DNA of 64,000 nt from Campylobacter lari subsp. lari (GTDB taxonomy: Bacteria; Campylobacterota; Campylobacteria; Campylobacterales; Campylobacteraceae). The position numbers were made by a program, and so were the translations under genes. Below the pieces are notes generated by a model, which did no database searches, was not told the DNA's origin, and saw only the letters and a program-made list of their open reading frames with translations. Positions 63,802 through 64,000 of the stretch are shown piece after piece. Within the stretch, counting starts at the first letter, position 1, and every line of letters begins with the position of its first letter. The stretch lies in assembly GCF_013372185.1 (NCBI RefSeq), contig NZ_CP053830.1, positions 186,001 to 250,000 on the forward strand, written 5' to 3'.

Positions 63802-64000
63802 ATGTATTTAAGTGAAAAACTAGCCGAATTTATCATAAATTTAGACTATGAAGCTATTCCTAATGAAGTAAAGCAAAGAGCAAAAGAGCTCATGCTTGAT
63901 GCACTAGGAACAGCTCTAGCTGCTAAAAATGAAGCTTGTGTTTTAAACGCAACTAAGGCTTTTGAAGCTTTAAGCGTAAATCCTAGTGAAAAAATTTGGA
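63802..64000 (+). CDS. MmgE/PrpD family protein, C-terminus cut by window edge
   Basis: The ATG at 63802 follows TAGGAAAAA and opens MYLSEKLAEFIINLDYEAIP, then EVKQRAKELMLDALGTALAA, the N-terminal signature of MmgE/PrpD proteins (2-methylcitrate dehydratase, cis-aconitate decarboxylase, iminodisuccinate epimerase). About 66 residues of an expected 440 or so are visible. It lies 6 nt after the fumarate lyase gene in the same operon. The substrate cannot be told. Confidence 0.85.
   Translation, partial: MYLSEKLAEFIINLDYEAIPNEVKQRAKELMLDALGTALAAKNEACVLNATKAFEALSVNPSEKIW

Noticed and set aside
1..64000. Phase-variable poly-G tracts, typical of Campylobacter surface loci
   Set aside because: No run of seven or more G or C was seen in the window; the A and T runs are the ordinary background of A/T-rich DNA.
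1..64000. tRNA, rRNA, CRISPR arrays, insertion sequences, prophage genes
   Set aside because: Intergenic gaps are mostly under 150 bp; none shows a cloverleaf, spaced direct repeats, or transposase or integrase frames.

Overview
The window is a compact, strongly A+T-rich epsilonproteobacterial chromosome segment. Protein sequences and local gene order (accD-bamA-tyrA-M23-lpxC-tsaB-thrB-ylxR-infB-rbfA-rimP; aroQ-M24 peptidase-folK-flhF-flhG-fliA-fliM-fliY; pgpA-cemR-ispDF-mrp) match Campylobacter. The combination of C. jejuni-like blocks joined in a different order, two BspA-like DUF285 genes, and an intact ridA-dcuC-metC-lyase-prpD cluster suggests the C. lari group. That species-level placement is inference from memory, not from a search. 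About 68 protein-coding genes (two cut by the window ends) and two pseudogenes are supported. No rRNA, tRNA, CRISPR array, insertion sequence or prophage was seen.

Layout. 1-4237 (minus): bamA, accD, rlmH, dksA and a partial membrane protein. 4313-12491 (plus): tyrA, then an envelope and translation run (M23 peptidase, lpxC, tsaB, thrB, ylxR, infB, rbfA, rimP). 12566-13240 holds the wreck of an mcrBC restriction locus, abutting a DUF285 membrane protein. 13970-17057: ribD converging on sppA and an amidohydrolase. 17109-25955 (plus): one promoter and a long run from aroQ through the flagellar regulators and switch genes to mnmA. 26126-30235 (minus): ispDF, cemR, an unusual ATP-sulfurylase-like protein, pgpA, and a separate small exported protein. 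30343-40653: mrp and dapD, then minus-strand dps and galU-pgi, then yigZ, two unknown proteins and ybiT, then a degenerate GGDEF membrane protein and a phosphohexomutase gene. 40634-45625: tilS, rimO, prfB, and a universal stress protein coupled to a K+-channel-like protein. 45639-46705 is a small accessory patch with a second DUF285 gene, a perfect 14-bp inverted repeat and a frameshifted pseudogene. 46702-54208: yeiH/lysR, murD-mraY, gpmI-fabG, acpS-fliL. 54274-64000: two YheO-type regulators, katA with Fur/PerR-like sites, an ankyrin protein, argH, and an apparent operon ridA-dcuC-metC-fumarate lyase-prpD that runs off the end.

Most genes are core housekeeping and are packed with 1-40 nt overlaps (several ATGA or TAATG junctions). 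The more unusual content is: (a) hairpins that bury the ribosome binding sites of argH and of an unknown gene at 35940-36272; (b) the decayed mcrBC locus, whose start codon appears to have become ACG; (c) two DUF285 proteins with the same head segment; (d) an ATP-sulfurylase relative with altered substrate motifs, overlapping a response regulator without a phosphoacceptor Asp; (e) the RidA / C-S lyase / fumarate lyase / MmgE-PrpD operon under a YheO regulator. I did not find a clear-cut new multi-gene defence or mobile system.
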